Source: Hofstenia miamia
Lineage: Eukaryota; Xenacoelomorpha; Acoela
DNA: 64,000 bases
Direction of reading: 5' to 3'
Assembly (NCBI GenBank): GCA_004352715.1
Contig: SCFE01000075.1
Span: 154,396-218,395 of the forward strand
Below the pieces are notes generated by a model. The model was not told the origin of the DNA. It worked only from the letters and a program-made list of their open reading frames with translations, and searched no databases. The translations under genes were made by a program, and so were the position numbers. Positions 1 to 12,300 of the stretch are shown one piece after another (positions within the stretch are counted from its first letter, which is position 1; each line of letters starts with the position of its first letter).

Positions 1-20
1 TATATATATATATATATATA
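1..20. repeat. (TA)n microsatellite at the window edge
   Basis: Pure TA dinucleotides open the window. TA tracts recur at 2381-2400, 25684-25710, 45057-45081, 60692-60724 and 63737-63757, and also beside the N gaps at 6939, 7542, 10936, 38156, 38277, 43605 and 43760, so they are the main simple repeat of this genome and a cause of assembly breaks. Confidence 0.95.
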
Positions 21-639
21 GGGTGTGTCATGAGCCCAGGACACTCCACACAACTTGCATAATACAAAAAAATTAAATTCAGTGTTATGAAACAATTTTT
101 TACCTAAATGGTCTGGGGGATCACTATGCGCGCTTTCATTGTCTTGACGTAAATGGAAACGTCGCCATGTTCTTTGTGCCATCTTTCGTAGTGCCTTACT
201 ATAATTGAATATGAATAAAGACACAATTAATCACCTCAGCAATTAATAATTCGTACACTCTATATATATGTATATAAAATTTATATATATATATATGTAT
301 ATATATAACATTTTTAATGAAAATCGGTGTCTCCCTAAGAATTGCGATGTTGATAGCACTAAGCTTTAATGTGCCCATCAAAATCATTTTTAACAATTTT
401 GCTATTTTGTGTTGAAGAACCAATCTGATTGTTCATCTAAGAAATCAGAAATTTGAAAAACAATTTTTGACAAGTGGTTTATATTTCACTAATGCAAATT
501 GATGAAGAACCCGCAATAATACTAGTTAAATACGATCTGACATTTATAGTATGTAATTGTTCAGTTCCAATGTTATAGAATGGATATGTCATCTTTTCCT
601 TTGCTAGGCAATAATACACCTTTATAAAGCAGTTGTTGT
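21..639. other. Non-coding stretch, nothing recognised
   Basis: AT-rich sequence with no convincing reading frame. The only open frame, on the minus strand at 199-423, encodes repeated Tyr-Ile from a TA tract and is not a gene. Confidence 0.6.
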
Positions 640-892
640 CAGAGATGGACATGAGCCGATCAGCTCTTGGGCTGGGCCGGGTTTAGGTTGAGGAAATGGT
701 AGTAATGGGCTGAAAACCTTGCTAAATTTTAAAAAAACTCACTCTTCCATTTTGAGCGTTTACTTTTTATTAGAAGCATCTATCATATCACATTTTGGTG
801 GAGCAAACCAACAAATTTAAGAAAATTTTTTAACAAGTATTTTAAAAATGGGCCGAGTTGTCATATATATTTTTGGGCCATGTCCATCTCTG
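640..892. mobile_element. hAT-type MITE, copy 1
   Basis: The block begins CAGAGATGGACATG and ends with the exact reverse complement CATGTCCATCTCTG. It has no coding capacity and is about 253 bp long. CAG...CTG ends are typical of hAT elements. The flanking 8-mers (GTTGTTGT and GTTACTAT) agree at only 5 of 8 positions, so the target duplication is weak here. The same ends occur at 63065-63355, where the 8-bp duplication is nearly perfect, which supports the assignment. Confidence 0.75.
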
Positions 893-1196
893 GTTACTAT
901 ACTATTCACACAAATCTCTACAAAACCCAACCTGCGAGATATTTATAAACTGGTTTATTGAAGAGCACAAAACAATTTTATTGTCCATTTCTGGAGCCGT
1001 CAAGAAAATGTAGCGGCCAAACGCAACTATTTCTGATGTGGCAAAGCTCTTGTTTATTTTGAAACAAATGCATTAGAGATTTTCGTAAAACTAAATTTGC
1101 AAATATTGGTTAGTTTTTAAATACTGGGAATGTCGAGGCTATACTGTTTTGTGGTTTTTAGTGCTGCAGACGCGTAGTGGCGGAATAGATAAAGAT
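893..1196. other. Non-coding stretch, nothing recognised
   Basis: No open frame, repeat or RNA signature could be supported here; AT-rich intergenic or intronic DNA. Confidence 0.5.
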
Positions 1197-1266
1197 GTGT
1201 CATGGAAAAGCAGCTTTGAAGTTATTATTGTAAAATAAATTTCTTCAAAGCTGTTTTCCATGACAC
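1197..1266. repeat. Near-perfect hairpin, about 24-bp arms
   Basis: The left arm 1197-1221 (starting GTGTCATGGAAAA) pairs with the right arm 1243-1266 (ending TTTTCCATGACAC) around a 21-base AT-rich loop. One base is unpaired in the left arm. It could be a small fold-back element, or a transcript hairpin if transcribed; nothing shows that it is expressed. Confidence 0.8.
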
Positions 1267-1404
1267 CTTTTTTTATTCTAAAATAATTGACAGGACTTTA
1301 AACTGTGAGTTTTTACTATTTTACTGTTCCAAATGTTTTAGAAATACAAATATGAAATTTTCGAAGCTTCCCTTCGGCTTAAAAAAATTACTTTCGAATT
1401 TTCA

Positions 1405-1711
1405 ATTTATGTTGCGATTGTTCTAATTAGAATACGAATTTGAAATGCCTGGTACTTTAGTTTACATTTAATTATGTCCATGTAGTATATTTATTGCTTT
1501 TTCTACAAAGTTTTTAAAATGATTTTTTTTAAAAACTGATTGATGTAGATTTTGTGAGAATGCTTGTTAGGAAAACACAAATCTTTCTTTTCAGCAGTCA
1601 ATTCTCAATGTGCTTNATTTATGTTGCGATTGTTCTAATTAGAATACGAATTTGAAATGCCTGGTACTTTAGTTTACATTTAATTATGTCCATGTAGTAT
1701 ATTTATTGCTT
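1405..1711. repeat. 95-bp direct repeat flanking a single 'n'
   Basis: Bases 1405-1499 reappear at 1617-1711, directly after an isolated n at 1616. The second copy is followed by different sequence from the first. This pattern recurs through the window and most likely marks two contigs with unmerged overlap, rather than a biological duplication. Confidence 0.8.
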
Positions 1712-3142
1712 AAGAGAATGTAATTAGTGCGATTTTCAAACATACTGTGAGTTTCTTTTGTCTCACAATATTATCTTTTTACTGTTGTAAAGGATTGAAT
1801 TTGCAATTTGAAGAAACTGCTTTAGTCTGCTTGACATATATTTCCTAAAGAGCTTTTTTTCTTATTAAACTAAAAATTAATATACATTTGCTAGCTCTTC
1901 GATCCTAATTGATTCTCCCCACTTTATTGTTAACGATTAATGTAGCACGAAATTTGCATTCTTTTGAAAACTGCAATAATTATTCACTTGTAAATGATAT
2001 GCAATATATTTATAGTTTTATTTGAGACTTTTTGCGTTTAAAAAATTCAGTCAAATTTAATTTACTATATATGAACTACTGTCTGGCTGTACAAAGCAAG
2101 AGACATTACTCTGTCCTGCAGGCGTCTGAATGGTCATCGTACACCCTGATATGAAGGTCATTTAGAATGTTTGAGCCAAGCTCAAATCTAGAATTCAAAA
2201 ATTTTCGTTTTTATCAGAATTTCCTTTTTGGTGCCTACTTATAGCTTATTTTCACATAATTGTTGTCGAATCAAATTGTAAATTTTTTGATAATTTGCTT
2301 TACGTTTTCTGCCCAGATGTGCAATATGGTACTAATTCGATGAAATTTCCTCGTTCTATTTTATAAAGTTCTTCATTCTGATATATATATATATATATAT
2401 TTGGAAATTGATGATTGTTTCATTTCACCTGGCCTAATTTCAACATTTTCTTGAGTGAAAATGCTATTGTCTAAGCGTAGAGAATGAATCTTGAAGTAGC
2501 ACTTGCTTATTGTTTCGCATGGGGATTTCCAAATACGATCTTCCTCTTCTTATTCTGGAAGTTTATTATATATAATTTGCTTCCCGAATTCCCGTTTGCA
2601 TGCCACCATTATTTCTGTTAGAAAGTGATGGTAGATTGTCTGTGGGAAAATAAAAGCTATGCCATCTGTGAAGCACTCGCGTGTAAAATTATTGTGGGAG
2701 TACTGTTCAGCCTTATTTAAAATCATTTTGTAGAACTTTTCCGTAGAGTAAGTGCTAAATGTTTGAAATTTGATAAACAGTTTAACTATGACGTTTACTG
2801 GTTTTTAGTGTTTTAAATGTTTTTTTGAAATCTGAATATAGCACTATTTTTTAAAATATTGTTGGTGAATTTTCTTACCCCACTAGAATTTCCAATTCGC
2901 AACTCCGCGGAAACCTGATGCCATCTCTAAATTTTAGATCTCCCTACGTATAAACAGACAATCATGTGTATGTAATCCAAAAAATATGTTTGACAACGTT
3001 TTTTTATTATCATGGCACTTTTTGCCAATATTAACTACTAATAATTGGTCTTGAGTTTATGATTTGTTGCAATTATTTATCGCTTTTTTAAAATTGCAGA
3101 AAATTCGTTATTGAAATGATTGTTTTATCGAACATGATTTAG
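1712..3142. other. Non-coding stretch upstream of the first visible transporter exon
   Basis: AT-rich, with a TA tract at 2381-2400. I see no exon here encoding the N-terminal half of the transporter, so that half is probably further upstream, or in exons too short to recognise by eye. Confidence 0.5.
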
Positions 3143-3367
3143 GTGACAGATGAAAATCCAGTAAAGAACAAAATCGAAACTTTGGAGAGAAACTTGAATC
3201 CGGAAAAAGCAGCAGCTCGAAAAGACGCTACATTCTTCGCAATACTGTGTGTACCTAACATCATTTTTAACATGCTAACCCTTTTTATGGCCCTTTTAAC
3301 ATTCTTCGCAATGGTAATAGAAGTGCAGAATTATCTCACCGATACATTCGGTCTCACTGCAATACAG
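3143..3367 (+). CDS. SLC18B1-like: SLC18B1-like internal exon (TM7)
   Basis: 75 codons between an acceptor (ATTTAG at 3137-3142) and a donor (CAG|GTTCGT). It has a charged lead-in (KNKIETLERN), then a hydrophobic stretch (LCVPNIIFNMLTLFMALL) and an extracytoplasmic-type loop with NYLTD. Phase 0 at both ends. It cannot be the first coding exon of a complete MFS protein. Confidence 0.75.
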
Positions 3368-6300
3368 GTTCGTTTTTTCAAAAATTCTTTAACAATATCA
3401 TTTTCTCACTTAGGATCTTGCTATCAATATATTTAAAATGTATCTAGGTTTGATTACTTTTGCAGTGTATAGCAAATGTATTTTCTAAGCGAATTTGCTC
3501 TATCGACATTTTTGTTTATTTCCAATTTATGCTTATATTTACAGAGGAGAGGATATGTAGATCAGATTTTCAACGAGCGAGCCGAGCTTGAGCAGATTAT
3601 TGGATGTACAACAAGCCCAAAACGAGCTTTTAGCAAAGCAAATTTATAGTACTGTTTGTTATTTTGATTATGCAGATTTTTCTTATTTTTTTCAGTCAAT
3701 GTGCTTTCTTATAGTTTTATTTTAGAAATGTTTATTAAATAATAGAAAGAGCTAAGTAAAAAATTCTGAGAGCGCAATATTTTTAAAAATATAGCGAGCT
3801 AAAATGAGCCTCATTGGAAGATTTTATGTGGCGAGCCAAGCTTAGAAATTTCAGGTCGTTGATGAAGGGGCTCAGTCAAAAGTTTTATCATTGAAATTCT
3901 CTGAATTATTTCAATATGGCAACCAGACTATTTGGAGTTTTTGGAGTTATCAAAACTCTAGTACGAAGGCAAGAGGTAATGTTTCAAGAAATATTTATAA
4001 ATGTCGTTTTCGACGTTTTACGTAGTTATTGATTGTTCACAAGTGTAATTTACACGTGACATTCATGTATACAGTTTTTATTAAAGTTACAACATTCGAT
4101 TTTAGATTGGCTTAACTTTTGGAACAGCACCAGTGGTTGCGCTGATCGTCTGCATTCCTATCGGCTTGTTCACAGATCGTTGTGGCTACAAACGAGAAGT
4201 CATCATTGTGGGTCATTTTCTCATTTCAATCATGAATATGTTAATTGTTCCACCACCAATTCCTCAAATTTGGTTTTATTACCCCGGAAATTTTTATCTT
4301 TTTTTGGTGCTAATATTTTTTCATGGATATGCTGTGGTATCCACATTTGTTCCCAGCCTCAAAGAGATCCTGGAGTCTTCATTTATGGCAGGTATAATCA
4401 TTACATCTATGAAAATTTATAATACTAATTTCATCTAAATATTTTTCATATAACCAATAGTGTTTTTAATAGAATCAGCATTAATTTTGAAGTCAATTTA
4501 TAGAAAAATCCAAAGCATGAAGAATTTTGCGGAATTTTTGCTTCAAAATTTTGATTTTATTTCAAAGAGAATTTCGAGTACCGAGGGCGCTCTCCAAGAA
4601 AATACGATTTTTATTAATTTGATAAAATGATTCATTAAAAAATTGTCATTAGTGAATTTGCAAATGGAATTCCTCATAAAATAATCTGATATGGAGGCGA
4701 AAATCTTTGATAACACCTCGTCATTTAACGAATTATACGATACAGTTGAGTTGTTATCAATATTTCGCCTTCTGCACATTTCGTTAAATGAAGAGGCTGT
4801 AACTTATCCGCCATTATTGAAAAAAATTCATTTTATTATAAAAAACGTAATTTATCTTTAATAATTGATTCGATCGAGTGTATGTGTCGATAGCTGTATC
4901 CAATCTTCATACACTTGCAAGTGAAATTCATCAATATCATTAACACAGATAATATCATTTTATTCACATGTTTGACATTAGATGTGTAATTGAAGTAAAG
5001 ATTTTTGTTGTCAGTCACAGCTGTAGATGTTTTTTTAGAATTGCAAAGATTTTTGAAAGTCAATTGAGAGGATTTTCCTGTAAAAGTTTACCACATGTGA
5101 TCAAAATCTGCTTACAATACCAATAATATCAATAGAAGAATCAGTGTCTCGAATGGATATTTTCGTAACAGCGTCTATGAACTTAAAATACGTTTCGAAG
5201 TTTTCTTGACTTATGTGATTTATAATTATGCAGATAGTCGTTTGCTCATTGTAAATTGACTATGCAGTGACGAGATTTACTAGGCCCATGCGTAGGAATA
5301 TTTCTACATTTGAATTTCTGTGATTGCTGAATAATTCCAGAACGGCCGCAATAATTAATCTTTTAATCGGTTCGATAATCTCATTCATTTTTAGCTTCTT
5401 TTAAATCAGCCCTGAAATGTGAAGTAGCTGCTTTTCCAAGTATTACCATCATTCGTAACAACACTAACTTTGTATTGTCTGCGTAACATAGTTGAGATGA
5501 TTTATAAAGCAGTTCAGCGGTTTTATGTTTAAAAGAATTTTATATCATAAGACAAACTGGCGAAAAATTGTGACATGTATCTGACATCTGGTGTCATAAT
5601 TCAATTTCTTTGCGATATTTTCCATGATCATCAATAGCGATACAAATTTTCGATAATTTTGATATGAATAAATTATAAACCACTCAAAGTCCAAAGTATG
5701 CATTGAATTGTAATGGACAATACTATCTACACATAATTATTGGTGCCTACAAATATTTGAAAATTTCGATTCACACAATTGCATTTCCAATAGCCACTTG
5801 CAAATTTTGCTAGGGTTTAGAACGAATTTGGTGTATGTATGTGCGCGCGTGTTGTACTCCCATGTCATTCAACTTTTAATTATGGCTAAGGAATTGAGGT
5901 TTTCATTTTAATTTATTTTATCATGTCACCGGTTATTTCCTTTCTTTTCACTAACAGCTATTATTCTTGTCTGAAGTATTCTCCTTGGTTTTCTGCAGTT
6001 TCGGATGTAAAGCGTGCAGGAAAAAGTCGCCATTTGTATTTTGATATTTAATAGTCATTTGAGTTCATCATCACCGTTTCTAAAGATAGATTTGGTTTAG
6101 GGCAGAGAATTGCCATTAACAGCAACGTAGTCAATAAAACTGTCTTGGATTTTCATAATGGCGGTAATTTAACTCCACACGATCATGCTTTGTCCCATAA
6201 ATAGCATTTATAATCGAAATTAATTAAGATAATCTCAGCAACATTTATTTGTCTATCAAAGAAATTTCTTTGAATATTTGAGATTTTTTTACTTGGGCAA

Positions 6301-9300
6301 TAAAATTTTTTTATCAGTTTCTACTACAATAGTTACTGAAGTTAAGCTACGTGTGTTTTGTTTCCGTCAGTCAGTTGAAGTTTTCTTTGGAAAATACTTC
6401 ATAATAGAAGTCGTGGTGTTAAATATTTTAAGTTACGTATACAAGGTGTATTCTACTGTCTTATTTGAATACCGAATTTCAAATGACCTTGACGTCATTG
6501 ATGATGTCTCTCCTCACTTTTAGTGATGACGCAATGGCAATGACATGGTCTTTTATACCCACCAGCACATGAACGCTTACGTAAACAATTGCATACAATG
6601 CATCCATTGTTTAACTACAATGTCAATTTAATGTTAGATTAATCACGCTTTAATCAGTTATCACAAAGAGTATCAATAGTCTATCCGCGGTAATTGTGAA
6701 TTTAATGTTAAATTTTCTTTAAGTTATTTTTAATAATTTTTTTAAGAGGTTACCCCTACAGAAAATTATACAATTCAAATTTTACAAGTTTCCGTCCCAA
6801 TGTTAGTTTTATATGATAACAAAAGTTGCAAATTGAAGAACTGAGATGTAAAAAAATTTGTTATATTAGCGCTTTAATTGAAGGCTACAATATGACATGT
6901 TTACAACAGTAATATCTGTATATCGGATATATATATATNNNNNNNNNNNNNNNNNNNNNNNNNNNNNNNNNNNNNNNNNNNNNNNNNNNNNNNNNNNNNN
7001 NNNNNNNNNNNNNNNNNNNNNNNNNNNNNNNNNNNNNNNNNNNNNNNNNNNNNNNNNNNNNNNNNNNNNNNNNNNNNNNATATATATATATATATATATA
7101 TATATAAGGCAATTTGGATTGCGGTCAAAGACGGCCATTTTTTGGTGTCGCATCTACAATCATTGAGCCATATTTTGATTTCCTTCGTGAGATTTGAAGC
7201 GCTGCTCGGAAAGTGCGTGGCCCATCAATGCAAACAAATTATAGTAATAAGGCGCAAGGTCTGGTGAGTAAGCCGCATGCATCAGCGGTTTCCAATTATA
7301 CGTCTTCACCAATTCCCACAAATCGTAGTATGAACGCACCAAATTTGACATTTTTAAGAGGCGAACAAAATCCTTTGTTATATGAAACTTCACAAGCAAT
7401 GAATTGAATATTGTTGACAGCTGACAAACCACAAAAATAAATCAATTGGGATGGTTTTAAAATACTCTTAGCGATATCTGTTGCCCAATAGCTGAAAGTC
7501 TCATTTCATAGTTGTAGACCTGATATATTTATATATATATANNNNNNNNNNNNNNNNNNNNNNNNNNNNNNNNNNNNNNNNNNNNNNNNNNNNNNNNNNN
7601 NNNNNNNNNNNNNNNNNNNNNNNNNNNNNNNNNNNNNNNNNNNNNNNNNNNNNNNNNNNNNNNNNNNNNNNNNNNNNNNNNNNNNNNNNNNNNNNNNNNN
7701 NNNNNNNNNNNNNNNNNNNNNNNNNNNNNNNNNNNNNNNNNNNNNNNNNNNNNNNNNNNNNNNNNNNNNNNNNNNNNNNNNNNNNNNNNNNNNNNNNNNN
7801 NNNNNNNNNNNNNNNNNNNNNNNNNNNNNNNNNNNNNNNNNNNNNNNNNNNNNNNNNNNNNNNNNNNNNNNNNNNNNNNNNNNNNNNNNNNNNNNNNNNN
7901 NNNNNNNNNNNNNNNNNNNNNNNNNNNNNNNNNNNNNNNNNNNNNNNNNNNNNNNNNNNNNNNNNNNNNNNNNNNNNNNNNNNNNNNNNNNNNNNNNNNN
8001 NNNNNNNNNNNNNNNNNNNNNNNNNNNNNNNNNNNNNNNNNNNNNNNNNNNNNNNNNNNNNNNNNNNNNNNNNNNNNNNNNNNNNNNNNNNNNNNNNNNN
8101 NNNNNNNNNNNNNNNNNNNNNNNNNNNNNNNNNNNNNNNNNNNNNNNNNNNNNNNNNNNNNNNNNNNNNNNNNNNNNNNNNNNNNNNNNNNNNNNNNNNN
8201 NNNNNNNNNNNNNNNNNNNNNNNNNNNNNNNNNNNNNNNNNNNNNNNNNNNNNNNNNNNNNNNNNNNNNNNNNNNNNNNNNNNNNNNNNNNNNNNNNNNN
8301 NNNNNNNNNNNNNNNNNNNNNNNNNNNNNNNNNNNNNNNNNNNNNNNNNNNNNNNNNNNNNNNNNNNNNNNNNNNNNNNNNNNNNNNNNNNNNNNNNNNN
8401 NNNNNNNNNNNNNNNNNNNNNNNNNNNNNNNNNNNNNNNNNNNNNNNNNNNNNNNNNNNNNNNNNNNNNNNNNNNNNNNNNNNNNNNNNNNNNNNNNNNN
8501 NNNNNNNNNNNNNNNNNNNNNNNNNNNNNNNNNNNNNNNNNAAAGATCTGAATACGACAATGTAAGCTTCGGCCATGGGTATCCCCAGTGGAAAAGTTTT
8601 CAACAGAATGTAAATCCCGAATAGTTCCACACCAATTTCTCCGTACGCTCAATTTACAAATCAGATATATTTATTTTCTATTAAATTTCCTATTCTTACA
8701 ATTCAAATCACTCCCAATGCATTAAGTCTGCTTGAAAAGTAATTTTGAAAAGATTGGTAGTGTGAAATGCAATGCTAGCACTTATAACATTTCTAATATC
8801 TTAAACCTAGAGCTTTTATTTTTAGTATATTTTTAATACATGATTTTTTATACTATACTATTCTATTCTTGCATAAGAACATGCAATCATGTCATTTTGC
8901 AATGTCCGGATTACAGCTAGATACTTTTTTTAAAGCAGAATTAATATATAGTAAGGGCTACAGACGAAGTTCACAAATATATTCTAGGTGCCTATTAAAA
9001 GCAAAAATGTAAAAGATTGTAACTAACGTACACAACAGAGAATGAGATTACACACAGAGCTAGAGATATTATACATGTATTTATAAAAACCAAATGGCTA
9101 AAATATTAATTTTGAATGGGGTTCAATAAATGTGTTAAATTTACTACTCGCTATGTTTTATAGAATGTTCGAATTGCTTCGCTCTCTTTATACATTAATC
9201 ATAGTGTATACGAACTTGCTATTGCAAATTATACTATGTTTAACATCAACAAATTTAAAACAGGTGAAACGATACACACTTCATCAATCCTGTCACCAAT

Positions 9301-12300
9301 CTTCATTACAAAGTTCAGCAGTTTAATTTACACATACAAATCGATTAATAACCACCAAGGCAGTAATTTCTTAAAAACTAGATCAAAGAAACTGATAAAC
9401 ATACTCAAATAAAATCAAAATATTGGAATTTCTCTTTTTCTTCAGCAGTCTGCCGACTTTGGAACAATTTGCCGATCAATATTCGGAAAGCACCAAACAT
9501 AAATCGATTTAAAAAACTGCTGAAGGAAAACCTCCTCGCAAACCAATATGAATATGGGTATAACACTAAATCAAATGTTTGGAGAAATTACTAGCTGCAA
9601 ACTATTTTTAATCTATATGACTTTTTTATTTTGTCTTAATAGTTTTTTATTTACTGTTCTGTGTAGCTTTTATTTTTTCTTACTTGTCTATGTTGTATAT
9701 ATTGTTTAATTTTGTAAATACTGTACATATAAGTTGCTTATTGCAAGGTTTGGAATTTTGTAAATATGTACAAACTAGACAATGTAGAGGAAAAGTTAAA
9801 TATAGCTATTAAAGTAATTATAATGCCGCCTCAGAGTGATTATTAGTATTGTATAATGCAAAAGTAATTTCCAAGAAAACTATTGTTTATGCCCGACTTA
9901 TATAGAGATGAAATTTTGTGGCAAAAACCTTTTGTANNNNNNNNNNNNNNNNNNNNNNNNNNNNNNNNNNNNNNNNNNNNNNNNNNNNNNNNNNNNNNNN
10001 NNNNNNNNNNNNNNNNNNNNNNNNNNNNNNNNNNNNNNNNNNNNNNNNNNNNNNNNNNNNNNNNNNNNNNNNNNNNNNNNNNNNNNNNNNNNNNNNNNNN
10101 NNNNNNNNNNNNNNNNNNNNNNNNNNNNNNNNNNNNNNNNNNNNNNNNNNNNNNNNNNNNNNNNNNNNNNNNNNNNNNNNNNNNNNNNNNNNNNNNNNNN
10201 NNNNNNNNNNNNNNNNNNNNNNNNNNNNNNNNNNNNNNNNNNNNNNNNNNNNNNNNNNNNNNNNNNNNNNNNNNNNNNNNNNNNNNNNNNNNNNNNNNNN
10301 NNNNNNNNNNNNNNNNNNNNNNNNNNNNNNNNNNNNNNNNNNNNNNNNNNNNNNNNNNNNNNNNNNNNNNNNNNNNNNNNNNNNNNNNNNNNNNNNNNNN
10401 NNNNNNNNNNNNNNNNNNNNNNNNNNNNNNNNNNNNNNNNNNNNNNNNNNNNNNNNNNNNNNNNNNNNNNNNNNNNNNNNNNNNNNNNNNNNNNNNNNNN
10501 NNNNNNNNNNNNNNNNNNNNNNNNNNNNNNNNNNNNNNNNNNNNNNNNNNNNNNNNNNNNNNNNNNNNNNNNNNNNNNNNNNNNNNNNNNNNNNNNNNNN
10601 NNNNNNNNNNNNNNNNNNNNNNNNNNNNNNNNNNNNNNNNNNNNNNNNNNNNNNNNNNNNNNNNNNNNNNNNNNNNNNNNNNNNNNNNNNNNNNNNNNNN
10701 NNNNNNNNNNNNNNNNNNNNNNNNNNNNNNNNNNNNNNNNNNNNNNNNNNNNNNNNNNNNNNNNNNNNNNNNNNNNNNNNNNNNNNNNNNNNNNNNNNNN
10801 NNNNNNNNNNNNNNNNNNNNNNNNNNNNNNNNNNNNNNNNNNNNNNNNNNNNNNNNNNNNNNNNNNNNNNNNNNNNNNNNNNNNNNNNNNNNNNNNNNNN
10901 NNNNNNNNNNNNNNNNNNNNNNNNNNNNNNNNNNNNTATATATATATATATATATATATGTGTGTATATAGGGGATATTATGTATCTATTTGTAGTTAAT
11001 TCAGAGTAGGAATTGGTTCGATTTTTTTTCCCGATGTCGGGTAACAAAATTTATCGTTTTATTCATTTTTCTTGAATGTTCTACATGTACATGTATTCAA
11101 CGTGCATTATTATTATATTTCATTTGAGATCTCATTTCATTTACATATTTACTATTTAAGTTTATTCAAGTTATTCATTCAAACAGTAAAAAGAAAACAC
11201 TGAAGACATTTATTTAGGTAATGACCGCAAAATTCACTTTTTAGGGGTTCCACATGGTTAGTTTTTTACCATAGTCAAAAAGGTTTTTTTACTATATAGA
11301 TTAATCGTGTGGCACCCCATTTATTCCTTCCCAAACCGATTTCTATGTAATCGTATTGCTCACATATCGTTCTAATAAGCTGTCACATAAATTGATGCAT
11401 TGAATTCAACTTTTCATCTTATTCAATTAATGAACATACATTTAATTTCAGACATAGCAAATTTCGGTCCGAGTGTTAAATTTTTCAGGCCCGGGCTTAG
11501 TGCCAACGCTGAATTCTACAACGTACGCCACTGCAATAGAAGTTTGTCAAAAATAATTAACACTAATTTGCATAAATTGATGTATCGGTTGAAATATTTA
11601 CTTCATTAATATGCAAGAAGTCACAAAACAACTGAAATAAATAAATATTGGATATTTTGTTTTTGTTGTTGGTGTACAGAAGAATTGTTCAGAAACACTC
11701 AATTATTGGTAAATAGGGAATTAGAGGTATTCAAGATTTTGCTCAATTTTTTCAGACACATTATAACGAGGTGTAAAATCCACTTGTAAGAAACGTTACA
11801 TTTTTATTTTATGTTTTGTTCTTCAGTTTCATTTATGTTTTGCCTTGGACTTTTAAAACTACAAAAATATAAAAATTGAAAATGAAAATTATCATTTTTC
11901 TGTATGGGTGCCCCCTTAACTCTTTTTAAATTTCGAAATTTTCTGGGATTTAATTTTGGATTTTTATAATATCCTTGCAATAAAAAGTCATTTTTTAACT
12001 TTGTAGATATTTTGGTAACTGAACATTACAGATTATTTGCTGAATTTCTTATATCTCTAAAGTTTAATGCTTCTCTAAGTGTAGTGTTGCGTTTTGAGAC
12101 ATTTAAATTAATTCATTCGTTTGGCATTGCAATATTTAAGTAAAGTTGTAGAGCCTTTGTATTTTGAAAGCCTTTGTATAACCAACAAAGTTTACCAATT
12201 GTAAGGAAAATTAATTATTATTTATTTTAAATTTAAAATTCTGTGTTCAGTCAGTGTATTTTTTCTCGTCTTTCAAAGCCTCTCTTCTTCGATTTCATTA

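Noticed and set aside
3548-3870. Possible MITE with GCGAGCC(G/A)AGCTT repeats near 3590 and 3832
   Set aside because: The two matches are in the same orientation and no terminal inverted repeat or target duplication could be found.
7501-8652. Open frames of 340-390 codons over the N runs at 7542, 9937 and 40413
   Set aside because: Almost all residues are X from N bases, and the ends are TA-derived Tyr-Ile repeats. They are not coding.
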